The position numbers and the translations under genes are program-made. A DNA stretch of 64,000 bases. Source: Antedon mediterranea (lineage: Eukaryota > Echinodermata > Crinoidea > Comatulida > Antedonidae). The notes beneath the pieces are model-generated. The model searched no databases, had not been told where the DNA came from, and worked only from the letters and a program-made list of their open reading frames with translations. How positions within the stretch are numbered: the first letter of the stretch is position 1; every line of letters begins with the position of its first letter. This document shows positions 9,199-21,700 of the stretch, piece after piece. The stretch is from the NCBI RefSeq assembly GCF_964355755.1, contig NC_092670.1, forward strand, positions 2,753,001 to 2,817,000. Direction: 5' to 3'.

Positions 9199-11300
9199 TA
9201 TAGCTCATCGCGAAAATTTCAGAATGCGAGGATTTGCTCTGGACATTCGTTGCAATATTCAGGCCAACCTTTTGTTATAATTTTTTTAACGGCCTGCAAT
9301 TGCTCGTCATTTGTAGTTGCTTCTCTAATTTTCTCAAACCTGGAAGTGGATGCATTTACTATTTCGTCAATAGTGCAGTTAATTTCTTTGAACTCTTCAC
9401 CTTTGCCTGGTAATCTTGATAGTCCATCAGCTACTGGGATGAGTACGTATTTAACGGTATACTCGTACGGTTGTATCCTGAGTAGCATTCTCAATAATCT
9501 TGCTGGTACGTTTTTAGATTTTTCTTGGTGATCGACTCTAGCGGTTTGTGATCCGATTCTACTGTCACGTGTCGGCCATAAATGTAATGATGAAATCGTT
9601 CCAATCCATATACTACACCAAGCATTTCTCTCTCTTTCGATATTGCTGTAGTTACTTTCAGTTTCTGTGAGGCTTTTGCTCACATACGCTATAGGCTGCG
9701 AGACTTGCATTAGCGTTGCTCATAAGCCTTTCTGACTTTTGCGTCTGTCTGCACAGTAATTGGCTTCTTTGGGTTGAAATATGCTAGGAGTGGTTGTCTT
9801 CCTATCTCTTCCTTTATCTTTGCGAATGATCGATCATGTTCTGGACCCCAGATAAATTCGGAGTCCTTCTTTGTGAGATTGTGCAAGGGGCTTGTTAAGA
9901 TAGCTAATGTAGGTGTAAAACGTCCTAAGTAATTAACCATTCCTAGTAGCGAGAGTAATTCTGCCTTGCATGTAGGTGCATGCATCTCCTGAATTGCAGC
10001 AATTTTTTCGCTGTCTGGTTTCAGTCCTTCTGAGGTTAGATAATGTCCGAAAAAGTTAATAATTTGCTCTGCATTTGTCAATATTTAATCTTAGACCGAC
10101 CTGTCTAGTTTTCTCCATCACTTTCTTGAGATTCGCATCATGAGTTTTTTCATCTTCTCCAAAGACTACAATATCATCGGCTATCCCTACAACACCGTTT
10201 AGACCATCAAATGTTTCACCAACTTTCTTTTGGAACACGTCTTGTGCGGATATTAACCCGAAGGGTAAGCGCTTGAAACAGTAACGTCCATATGGGGTGT
10301 TAAATGTTGTCAGTGTTTCAGAGACGTCATCAAGTTTGATATTCCAATACCCTGATCGTGCATCAAGTTTCGTAAAATACTTTGCACCTTGTAGTCTAGG
10401 TAGTATGTCACAAGTGTCTGTGTATAGTATTGGGGTCTCTTGACCCATTTATTTAAGTCCCTGGTGTCAAGGCATATTCTCAGATCTCCTGATGGCTTTG
10501 TTACATAAACAATACTGTTAACCCAATCTGTGGGTTGATCTACCTTTCTAATGATGTCAAGGTCCATAATTCTGTTTAATTCTTTCTTCAGAGCGGCTCT
10601 TTGAGATTCTGGAACATGTCTGGGTGCGTGCACGACAGGTTCTGCTCCATCTTTTAGCTCAATTTTGTAATTTCCTGGGAATTTTCCTACGCCTTCGAAA
10701 CAGTCTGGATATTGTTTGGTTAGTATGCCTTTTGGTGAATCCAAAGTCACTTCAGTGATATCACAACGTTCTCCTGAACATTTACAGCTTGCTAAACAGT
10801 TCAGTGTGATACGGTTGAAGTCTAGACAGGCTCTCAGACTTAACATTGTCTTACCCTTGTCTTCTGTAACATGGAACTTCAATTTCTTGGTCATTGTACC
10901 ATGAGTAAAAGTGATATTTGTCGCTCCATACATTGTTGTTTTGTTACCATACCATAGGCTGTTAGCTTTATGTTTGTTTTCGTTAGGTCTATTGGGTTTC
11001 CGTCTTTGATTTTCTTGGGAAATTTGTATACTCGTAGTGGCATTACATTCACCTCTGCTCCGCTGTCAATTTTACATTTCACAGTTTTCTAGTTCATTAG
11101 CAGTGTCGCATGTGCCTGTGTGTCTGACCCATTTTCAATGGAGTCTAATGCAAATGAATCTGTTTCATCTGTTATCACTTTTATTTGTCTAGGTCATTGT
11201 TTTGGTCCAGATTTTCTTTCTTTACTTTTACTGAAGCACATTTTCGCTATATGCCCCATTTTGTCACAATGGTAACACTTCATATTCTTGGCTGTGCATT
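9199..11300 (-). pseudogene. Ty3/gypsy gag-pol remnant (zinc knuckle, protease, RT, RNase H)
   Basis: Read from 11,300 downward, the remnant shows a CCHC zinc knuckle (CYHCDKMGHIAKMC, about 11,240-11,285). Next is an aspartic protease start with DSGAEVNV (11,082-10,891). Next are reverse transcriptase blocks RICLDTRDLNKWV, LDARSGYWNIKLD and LPFGL, with the active-site box GIADDIVVFG (10,933-10,056). The RT/RNase H connection with FIWGPEHDRSF follows (10,081-9,710), then part of RNase H with SQPIAYVSKSL (9,710-9,219). Frame changes between blocks, a deletion at the RNase H start and a stop before 9,219 show it is non-functional. The integrase part continues at 2,532-1,972 beyond the foldback insertion. 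The first aromatic residue of the YxDD box is A here. Confidence 0.88.
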
Positions 11301-11925
11301 CGTTTTTTAGAATTTGCCGATAACTCCTTGTGATTGTACGAAATCGTCATCATCTTTTTTTTCTTTATCTTCTTTCTTTCTGTAATTTTTGTGTCACGCG
11401 TATCTGTAAAACTTGCAAACATAACATTTCGTAACTTTCTCAACATATCGTCATTCATATGAAGTTGTGCAGCGAACCTTTTCAGGATGTTTACAGTGTT
11501 TTATGAATTTCGCGTATTTAACATAGGTCAAAATCCAAATAACATTTTACATTGAAACTTTAAAATTCAAAATTCAAAATGTGCAAAATTAATTTATAAT
11601 CAACTTTCTACGCGTTTCATGTCATTTTAGGCATGTCAAAAATTCCCAAGCATGTGCAAATTTTTGCGCGCGCGGTGTGCACAAAGCGTGAAATAGTTAA
11701 TGTTTTGCGTAAATCATATTTTTCCAGCCTTTTATAGTAATTTTACCAAATTTGGAACCATTTCGACTTACAATTACGTCACACGAGCACGTCGAATTGG
11801 ACAATTTGTGCGCATTTTTTATGACAGTTGGAGAAACTTAACAAGAAGGTCGCAAAAGCAGACACGGATATCAATTTCTTAAAGAATTGTAAAACGTTTG
11901 GCATGTTTCCCAGATTTATTACATT
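11300..11925. repeat. gypsy 5' flank and partial CpG-rich repeat
   Basis: 11,300-11,500 continues the gag-side sequence of the gypsy remnant without a readable frame. 11,560-11,850 shares GCGCGCGC, TTACGTCACACGAGCACGTC and other pieces with the CpG-rich repeat at 4,370 and 27,575. Gene 1's homology with gene 2 stops just to the right, at about 11,930. Confidence 0.5.
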
Positions 11926-12123
11926 TAAATATTGTAAAATCAGTTATATTTTATAAATAATGATTTTACTGCAGCCAGAAAAAGATGGGTTTGTCACAAA
12001 AGAAACATTTGTAAACTTGTGTCGATAAATGCTGGTTGCTTTTGCCAGTATGCTTGGAATTATATCTGCCACAAACAATTTGTTAAACATCTATGAAACC
12101 ATTATTTCACCCATCTTAAGATG

Positions 12124-12677
12124 ATAAGATAAGATAAGATAAATTTATTGAACAAACGCTTTTGTATCAGCGGCACACGTTTACAAGGCAATGTAAAAAT
12201 AAAAAGAAAAGTATCAAAAATAACATTTAAGTCTTAAATAAGAAGCGAATTATACAAGTAAAATTAAATAGTAAAAACAAGGTAATCTTACAGATCGAAC
12301 AATACTTAACCTATATGATGGAGTTAATGTTATTATCTATTCATTATCAGTATTATTAACATTTTCAAGTTTAAAGCGAATATTATCATTATTATTATTT
12401 AAAAAAAATATAATTGATAATATATTTTATTATACTGTTATTATTAATATAAATGCAACTGTTATATGATTATTTGTTCTTATTATATTTAATTTTAATA
12501 GTTATTTGTAATTTAATTAAACGTGATACTATTTGTATTATACTATTTAGTCTTATTTTTAGTACTATATTATTTATTTATTTTATTTAGATTTAGGTTA
12601 CATTATATAATTTTAGAGAAAGAAAACACAATTTAAAAAATATATGATTAATATATTATTGAATTAGATAAATGTTT
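12124..12677 (-). mobile_element. LINE 3' fragment inserted in gene 1
   Basis: The segment is absent from the paralogous block, where AAGATGATA runs directly into the splice donor (about 59,060-59,075). On the minus strand it ends in TTCAATAAATTTATC and CTTATCTTATC units. It adjoins the donor GTAAGT at 12,678-12,683 of the G2 exon without disturbing it. The rest is very AT-rich and has no ORF. Confidence 0.7.
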
Positions 12678-12683
12678 ACTTAC

Positions 12684-12787
12684 AAGTGTCTGGTAGTTCT
12701 TCTTTCAATGTTGTTTCATCTGCATCATCTTGAGTGCATACCGTTGTTGTTGCTATGGAAACAGTTATTACATGAATTGGATTAAAA
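12684..12787 (-). CDS. gene 1 exon 5: Roc G2 segment
   Basis: 104 bases with acceptor TTTTATAG and donor GTAAGT. It continues the P-loop exon in phase (RKG|FNP...) and keeps the G2 threonines in IATTTVCTQDD. Compared with gene 2's exon (HDITDAIATT), this copy reads HVITVSIATT, so the acidic and small residues before G2 are replaced. The frame is open to the donor. Confidence 0.75.
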
Positions 12788-15700
12788 CTATAAAAGAAAT
12801 GTGATTAAATTAAATATCGGATGTCAAAACGGACAAGAAAAATATGCTTTCTTGGTTAAGAATATTTGTGTCGTATTATATTATTTAAGCTAAAAAAATA
12901 TGATTTTTTACAGAAAAAGCAAAAATACATTAAATAGGTATTTATGAATTCTTGGTATCAATGTCCGATGACTTAATGTGTTTGGTTTAAGGTTACAGCC
13001 TTTCATCCATCAATTTCACACTTCAAAAAATGTTTGTATAATAGGTATGTCTGTATGTGGTAAAATGTCATGATAATGAAATGGTATTTTTATATTTTCA
13101 GTGTTTGTAATGTTCACAATTCAATTCAATTCATCAGATGGAGGCACATGCATATTTAGTGACATGGTCCTTTACTTTTTTGGCAGCTGGTAAAGATGTG
13201 TTATAATTTAGTAAAATGTATCTTACATAAAACGTAAATAATAACCTTTAAACAATATTTTAACATAAAACTAAAAGAAAGTGCAAATACTTCTTTTTGA
13301 GAATTGTATTTTATTGTTACTTTATTTGAAAATCACTTTAAATTGTAATTTTATGTGTTTGCTATCTTTTGATTTGATAGTTTTAATAGATTTGCTTACC
13401 CTTTCCTTAACAAAGAATTGATAGTAGAAGTTTTTCCTACTCCTTCAAGACCTACAAAAATAACTCTACCCTGTTTAACTTCAGTTTTCCCTTCTTCCAG
13501 GGCTTCATTATATGCTTTAATTGCTTCTGGTCCTCGAGCCTGTATCTCCACAGGAGTTAAGTCTTGAAAACAAAAGTAATATAAATTAGTACACAATCAA
13601 TGTAATTTACCAAAAACATAAACTCAAAATACTATGACGATGCAGCGCATGGTCCTATTTTTTTTGTAATGTTAATGCACTAGTTTTAAATTGAAACTTG
13701 AAAATACCATAAAAATTGTAATGGTCTAATGATAGGGCAACTACATGAGGGCTTTATCCAGAATTTGGCAAAAGGAATCTTGCCTGTTTCGATAGTTGGT
13801 GTCATCTTTTGATCTTGTAGGGTAATTACTGGTTGTAGGGAGAATGTTGACATATCCCTTTCACACCAAAAGAACTCCAGAGTTCAAAACAGCGGGGTTG
13901 AACAGCTGAACGTTCTCCGGAGGGTGAACTGCAGGGACACACCGGTGTTTTGGTGTGAAAGGTACCAACATCAAATTTTTTAAGTCAAAGGGTCATCCTC
14001 ACAAGATCAATCATTGCTTTAGTTTTAAGTTTAAAAAAATATATAGTGGGATTAAAAAATAATAAATAATAATAATAAGACTCATGAGACTTTTGAAAAT
14101 AATTATTAAATTAAAAATATCCTCAATTAAAATGATTCTAATGATCGTCGCTATGTAAACAAACAAAACAGAGGGCGAAATATACAATTTTATTTTATAA
14201 ACCCCCCCCCCCACCCCTACTGTAACAGGTATGCTTATACCCAAATACTTGAATGATTTATCTGCTGAATTGAATCTGAGAAACCCATTAAAGGAAAAGC
14301 TGGAATGATATGTGACCATGCTATAAACAGATGAGTCACCTCATCCAAGTGGTGGGAAAATGGTCATGAATATTTAGTGTATAATGTTTCAGTATGGGTC
14401 AGTTCATAAATGGACAAAGGATTTTGTTAATTGATTACATTTTTAATAGTTTCTTTTTTTTTGTATAACCTAACTTTAAATTGATAATTACATGTGTATG
14501 ACTCGAGTTACAGTAATCGCTCTGTAAACCCACAAAAATGTTATGGTAAATGTATATATACCATTGGTTAAAAATTGTCATAGTACCCAACTGGGAATGG
14601 ATGACACTTACTAGTGCCTAGCCCAAAGTGAATCATCTCCTTCCGAGGTAAGCATCTATATTTTTATCTCTCTCAATTTTAGAATTGTTATACTATAGTT
14701 AATATAGTTGATTAGTTATTTGATTGTTATACAGACACACCGCAATAGTAGCCTACTATACACTGTCGTTAATGATACGATCGATTGATTACTGATTACT
14801 GATATGTTATTTAAATAGTAACACTGTTTTTGTTATATCTCCTTCCGACTGGTTACTAATACTAGCTTCAATAAAAGAATTTAACTTTTCCAAACCAAGA
14901 ACTGTTTTGTGGATGATTTTATTGTGTTTGTGCCAGTGCTGCAGCTCCAGAAAATACTACGCGATACAGCTACGACGCTAGTAGTACGAACCTGTTACAC
15001 TAGGTTGGTGTAAATGGGGTATCTCCGGAGTTTCTCAACGTTTTGATGGTCACAAACCCAGGGGTGTCTCCGGAGATCACTCCAGAGTTTTGGTGTGAAA
15101 GGGGTATAAGAAGGACTAAGGCTTCGTTTTTATTTAAAGTACTTTTAAAGCAAAGGTACAGGCATGAATTTTAAATATAATATCTGGTTAATTGTACATA
15201 AATCAAATATTTGTAACAGAAATCAAGACGAAAAACATGAATTTCCCTTAAAAATGGTCAAATACAAAATTTAACAAAATTTTGCTATAAAAACCAGGAA
15301 GACTTTTTTTCAGTAGTTAGGTAGTTTAACCTAATGTAATAACATGTCTGGTGACTCCCTAGAAGGTGAAAAAAGAGGGTGGATATATGGTGGATAATTT
15401 TTGCTATAGCATGAAAATAAAACTCTGAAGTTGAATAAAAATACCAGAAACGTAACATTATAGATCGATAATAATTATTGGAATGTACAGACGTATGTTC
15501 AATAGAAATTTTTTGCCCACACCTGGCTTGTAAGAATAGAGCCTTTTAACATCTGAAAGGCTCATTTTTGTGTAAAAAGCTTTTACCAGCCCTGCTTGGT
15601 AAAGTTTGCTGCTTGGTTTTAAGGATTGTATTTGACCAACTCCACACCATTTAGCAAATTTTATTGTTCGGTGATAGAAAGTGTTTTAACCTTGTCTATT

Positions 15701-18700
15701 TTTGTCTGGTTTGTGGTGCCACAGAGGAAGAGAAGAAAAAAATAAATAGAGTGAGACCGCTTCCCGCAAAGCCTCGGCTCACTCTATCTACACTTGTAAA
15801 CTTGTTAGCAAAGCCCTCTCCATTGTGGGAGATGAGTCACACCCTGGCAACGAGTTATTCTCATTATATCTACCAAAACAAATAGGTCATTAAACAATTA
15901 ATCATGTCAAATCTACGGCATTGCAAAGCTTGTACTTATCTGAAAAAGACTAGCAACATTCTTCCAAATGATGTTCAATCTAAACTATACAAATCCCTCA
16001 TGGCTCCACATCTTGGATATTGCCATGTTGAATGGGGACACTCAAATCAAATTCAAAGTAAAACGCTCTAAATTCTCCGAAACCGAGCAAACAAATCAAG
16101 GAGTGACTCTGCAAAGCCTTAAATGGATGAATTTGGATCAACGATTGTCTATAAATGAGGCTATTATGTTTAAATTTATGCACCTAATTATTTACTAACA
16201 AATTTAATATTAGAAATAATTATTATGATACAAAAACTAACCCAAAATTAACACTACCAAAACCAAGAAAAGCCTATCATATACGGCAATAAAGACTCAT
16301 CAACTTTATGTAGATATGAACACTTTAATATATAAACGAATATAATATCAAACGACACTATATAGAAAAAAAGGGACACCCGAGCATCCAAAGGGGGACA
16401 CCAGCAGAAAGCTGAACATCAGACGATAGGTGGCGCAATTCACCGAACTATGACGAATGACAGAACATCATGTCAACGTCATTTGCGTGAACAAGGCTAT
16501 TGAAATAGCTGAAACGTAGCAAGTAAGTACTTGTCAACTGGTTTAACTAAAAGTTAACCTTTATTTATTTAATATCCATTGAAACCAGATGAAATTTTTT
16601 GAGAAGACACTATACAGTATAAACACAAACCAACTAACAAAGAAAACAATATCTCTCGATAGGGCGCAAGGTTGCGCACTGTAACAACAATAATACACGA
16701 GGACGTGTGTGATGGTGCAACACCTCTTCCTTCCACCTTTCTTTCAAAACAGAATAAAGTAAAAACAAAATAAACGTCCAATGGTAAAAAATAATGCAAA
16801 GTCTCCAGTGTTTTGCCATCTAGGCGGCTGTTTGTTTCTAGTAGAACGACGTTGAGGATTGCCATTAAAAGTGTAAGTTTCAGAAGATAATTTGAGAGGC
16901 GGTGTAGTTATAGCAACTGATGGAGTGGTGTTGTCAACGTGCGAGTCGGACTCGGGATCGTTGGGTAGACCTCAAATGAGATCTTTTTGGTGAATGCAAC
17001 AACGATGTTGGTTGTACAGGATTGCAATCTGAGATTCGGACATCGTAGGAATTGGAATGGAACTGTGACTAAAGCCCCTTTCTCACAGAGCTGTGTGCCA
17101 GGAATATTGTGGGATTATACCATTACCATGCCGGTACGGTTTTCTGTGACAACGGGTCGTCTTGGCATCATGCCGGCATCGACATGACCTGCTTTAGACC
17201 TAGTAATATTCTAGGGATATTCCCCACAATGCCAGACGGGCATTCTGTGAGAACGTAACGCCGTTATATTCCTGGGTTATATAATTCCCCGTCGAGGCTT
17301 TGACACCTTGCGCGGTCAAGTGTATCACTTTGGCGCCGATTCAATTCAATTAACAATAATAATGTCGAACTGGAGGGATAATGAGATAAGAGAGCTGCTT
17401 AAAATAAGGGGACAAGAAGAAATTTGTAGCATAATCATAGACTATAGGCCATTCATAGCTCCTTGTTTGTTGGTGCCTGACCCTTCGTCGCCTTGTAAAT
17501 TGTACAGCCTTCTAAGGTGTTTTACAGATTGCCGATGACAGCTAATTAATTGCTGTACCTGTATAATATATGCACAATATACTGTACATAGCATGTATTG
17601 CATAAATATGCTATAAACATAGCCCGTCAGTATAACTAATTATCTAACTCAACTTAATTAGTAAACAGGGTTACATTAGGTGGTTAAAATCAGAACCGAA
17701 AAAACGAACAGACTTTTATACCATCAAGTAAAAATTTACCAAATTTTGCCCTTACGTAAATTATATATAGATACTTCAAATGGCATTTGATGGATATGTT
17801 GTAATTCGTTTGAATGGATTGTTAATCTGTTCAAATGAATTACTAATTCGGATTACGGAATACTGAAAAAAACATTTACTTAAAATAAGCTTTCGTACCA
17901 AACCATTTCTTTATTTTAAAAACAAATTATGACAACTTTGTAAAGATATAATGTGTATTGTAATGGAAACATTATATCTCTGCTTTTATTTTTAATTTAT
18001 TCAGTAGTTATTTTTAAGCATAAATGAACACCAAAAACAGTATTGTTGTATTTGTGCGAGCATGCGCGATACTATTAGTACAGGCTTCATTCTAGGCATT
18101 GGAGTTGTAAACAACCCAACAAAAGTGACAGTTAAGAGAATAATAGTTGTCGAATTCTTACAAATGGAGGATACCGCCTCTACCGCAGTAAGCAAGGTAA
18201 AACTACCGCAGATGGTGATGGTCAGACAAGACAACAGGCAAAGAGTAGTCTTTACCATGTAGGCCCACCCAAAGGCCTAGATCTGTGTTTGGTTAATAAT
18301 ATTTAAATAAATAAAGGTTAACTTTTAGTTAAACCAGTTGACAAGTACTTACTTGCTACGTTTCAGAGCCTTGTTCACGCAAATGATGTTGACATGATGT
18401 TCTGTCATTCGTCATAGTTCGGTGAATTACGCCACCTCTCGTCTGATGTTCAGCTTTCTGCTGGTGTCCCCCTTTGGATGCTCGGGTGTCCCTTTTTATT
18501 AAGTCATCGTAGATGTGGCTCAGTTCATGTCCTCCCTGGTCTCTGTTGATGTTCATATTCGTCTTTCTTATCCAAATGGCTTCTTTTATTTTTCTTGATA
18601 AGTAGTGTTGTTCTTTGTCTAATATTTTTGTATTTTGAAAATATGTGATTTTCTATGGTGCCGTGATCTGTGATAGCTGATTTGTGTAGAATTTTAGATT

Positions 18701-21700
18701 GTGAATGGCGAGCGCTCCTGGTTCTTGTCCCTACCATATTTTTTTCCACGTCTGTTTTGTGTTCTATTCTCTGCCCGTTTCCCCTATGTATACCTTCTTG
18801 CAGTTGTGGCAACCTACTTGGTAGAGACTTTCTCGTGATTTGTTTTTGGGAGTGATATATGTATTTATATTGTGCTGTTTCAATGTTCTTCTTAGCCTTT
18901 GAGTTCCTTCGACATATGGTAAACCAATGTTGACTTTTCTTTATCTGAATTGTTATTTCTTTGTCTTTGTTTGCTTTTCTATGTTCCCTTTTGTCTTTAA
19001 CTCTTTTAAAACTCCAGTCTGGATATCCGCATGTTGATAAAGCTGAAAGTAGCTGAAACGTAGCAAGTAGCATGCTACCAATAAGCAAAACGATCTACTT
19101 TTTCCCTCCAATAAATACACATAACTAATGAAAGAACGATAACACTTTTTTGCCGATTTCAATCACTCAGTATTTTGTTTTGATTGCGTTGCGTTCAAGT
19201 TCAATGCGAACGTATGTCTAGGGGAAGCCCCGAAAATTCAATGCTTATTATCAGTGGGACAGCCAGTCGACAAATCGTGTCAAATTTCGACTCGGAGAGG
19301 GCGCCCTACTTTTCTAATTTAGTTGAAAATTGCTAAATTTTAGGGTGTTGGGAAAACACAATATTTGTAAATTTAGCTGATTATCGGAAAAATATTGTTA
19401 GTGAAATAAATTCATAAATGGTTTTAATATATTGTCATGTAAAATTAAATGTATTTGAACAAAACGATAATCTGTAATTTAACGGCAAAATCAACCAATG
19501 TCTTTTTTCCGAAATTGTACCCTAGAAAATCATTAAAATAAAATGTTTAGAAAAATTGAACAGTCCTGAATTTAAAATCCCTGTTAGAAAAATTAATAAT
19601 CTACAGAATACGATATTAAGATACAAAATTCGGTGGTTGGGATGCAGCTCCGACTATTCAAACTAAAGGTACCACTATTTGTTCCATCGAAAACTAGCGA
19701 AACCGCCATTTTGTAAACTCATCGTCATCGTGTTTATGAATTTATTTATAGCGAACGATATACGCGATGTTTATAATTGTCCGCGTATAAGAATTCATAT
19801 AAATAAATACATTCCAATACAACGTATATTATTACTTGTTTATTTATCACAGTATACATTTTAGTTGAGGAATATTTATCATAACTATTATAATAGCTTT
19901 TATACGAGTCCGAGGCCTAGCCCTATTAGCGAGCGATTGTTCCAGGGGCGGAAAGTCACTTAGTGACGTTGTGATCGGGCGCGTCGGGCCTAGCTAATAC
20001 TGTATTAATAATATGACCTGAAATAAGCGGCTAACAAGAACTGTTATATACTTGCTTACAATTGTTTTGCTATTGATGAACAAACAAGCAATTAGATTGA
20101 ATAACAAATTATTTATTCATTTTTTTTTTGGGTAAAAACATGTACAAACTAGTACTGTATAATATAAATTAATACATTGTAGTATAAATATTAAACTAAT
20201 ACAGTATTAATAATAATAAAATATAAAATAGGCCTAACATACAATAAATATTCAATTTTTAAGGTCTACCACATGACAATAACATAATTTACAGAGTATA
20301 GTGTAGTAGGTTTGCATTCAACATAAATATTTGTATTGTAATATTCATCTAAATCCTCTGCAACATACATTTTTGTAATTCAACATTTTGTTTTAAATAA
20401 TTAAATTATAGTTTGGGTATGACAATGTCGGTAGGTACCGGTGTCATCTTTTTATCCACTTCACTCTCAGTTTGAAGTCACAAAGAAAAAGAACTCTGCA
20501 TCATCAACGATTCCTGAAAGTGTCAGAAAAAATAATAAATATTATTTAAAAAAATGTTAATGTCTGGTTGTATATATAATTATAACATTATATGATGACA
20601 TAAAAGTAAGGCAAATGGAAGCTGTATTTTATTAATTAAATTACAGTATTTACTATTATTATTTATAATCTAGGCCTAGGCCTACTAGTAGCCTAGCTAG
20701 GCATCTATTGAGCCTAATAAATCAAATAATATATTAATACTGATTGAAAAAAAGTATTTTTTTGGGGGGATCAGATCACCAGGCTAGGCCGGCCAGGACC
20801 AATGATACTCGTAATCAGTACAACTTAACGACTATCGGATCAGCATCAACACAGTACAACACACGTCTCGCTATCGCCTATACTGACACACGTGTCTCGC
20901 GTTGCCGAAACCACGCTCACAGCTAGAAAATGTACCTACCTTTCGAGGCCTGAGAATACACCAACAAATTTTGAACAGGATAGAAATATATCATACTCGA
21001 TTAAACTAATATTATTCTTGATAAAACAATTGATTATAATTGTTTTAATTTGTTGGGATGCACCTCCGACTATTCAGAAAATGGACAACAAAACAGTAGT
21101 CAAATCGTACCACATTTATAAATTTCACGAGTCCCGACTTCAGTCGCCGAATGTATTGTATTAGCTTCGGTTTCTTTGAAAGAAACCGATTGGTTATTCA
21201 ATTATACTTATTAGGAAATGCTTTTACCATAATAGGTAATGTTGGGCGGTTCTTAAATATTCATGAGAGCTTAAAATAAAACAGCACTTATTTGGTAGGC
21301 GACGAAAAATCGTGGTTTCAGTTTTCAACGATAGGTGGCGCTTCAAAATCGTCAATGCGGAAGTAAGTCGATTTTACACGATTTAACGGTCAAAACGCGA
21401 AGTGGCTTTCCCACTGTTATAGCTCAATATTTATTTACATCAATTGTTGAGGAAATTAAATATATATAAATAGGTATTGATACAGTTGAGTACGTATCGG
21501 TGGGTGGTCTAGAAAAAAAATTGGTTGCTATAATGTATACTACAGTACACAGTTACATAGTTACTGTAGTGTACTATATTATTATTAACGCCGTGGTTAG
21601 GATTCCGGCACCGGAACTCAACTGCACACCGTTAGGGAATCCGACACGCTATTGCGCATGCCCAGAGCTCTGGGAAGTGAATTATAGCTTGCACCAAAGT

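Larger units (their letters stand above)
11930..13612 (-). repeat. duplicated block shared with 58,873-60,040
   Basis: Direct copy of the gene 2 segment that holds the P-loop and G2 exons and their introns. Shared landmarks are TATTTTATAAATAATGATTT, GGGTTTGTCACAAAAGAAA, ATTCTTGGTATCAATGTCCG and TTAGTACACAATCAATGTAA. Homology stops near 11,930 on one side and 13,612 on the other. A roughly 555-bp LINE-derived segment (12,124-12,677) is present only here. Confidence 0.88.

Noticed and set aside
16569-16865. 98-codon minus-strand ORF near the PLE arm
   Set aside because: No recognisable domain, overlaps another frame, and partly runs into the PLE terminal repeat.
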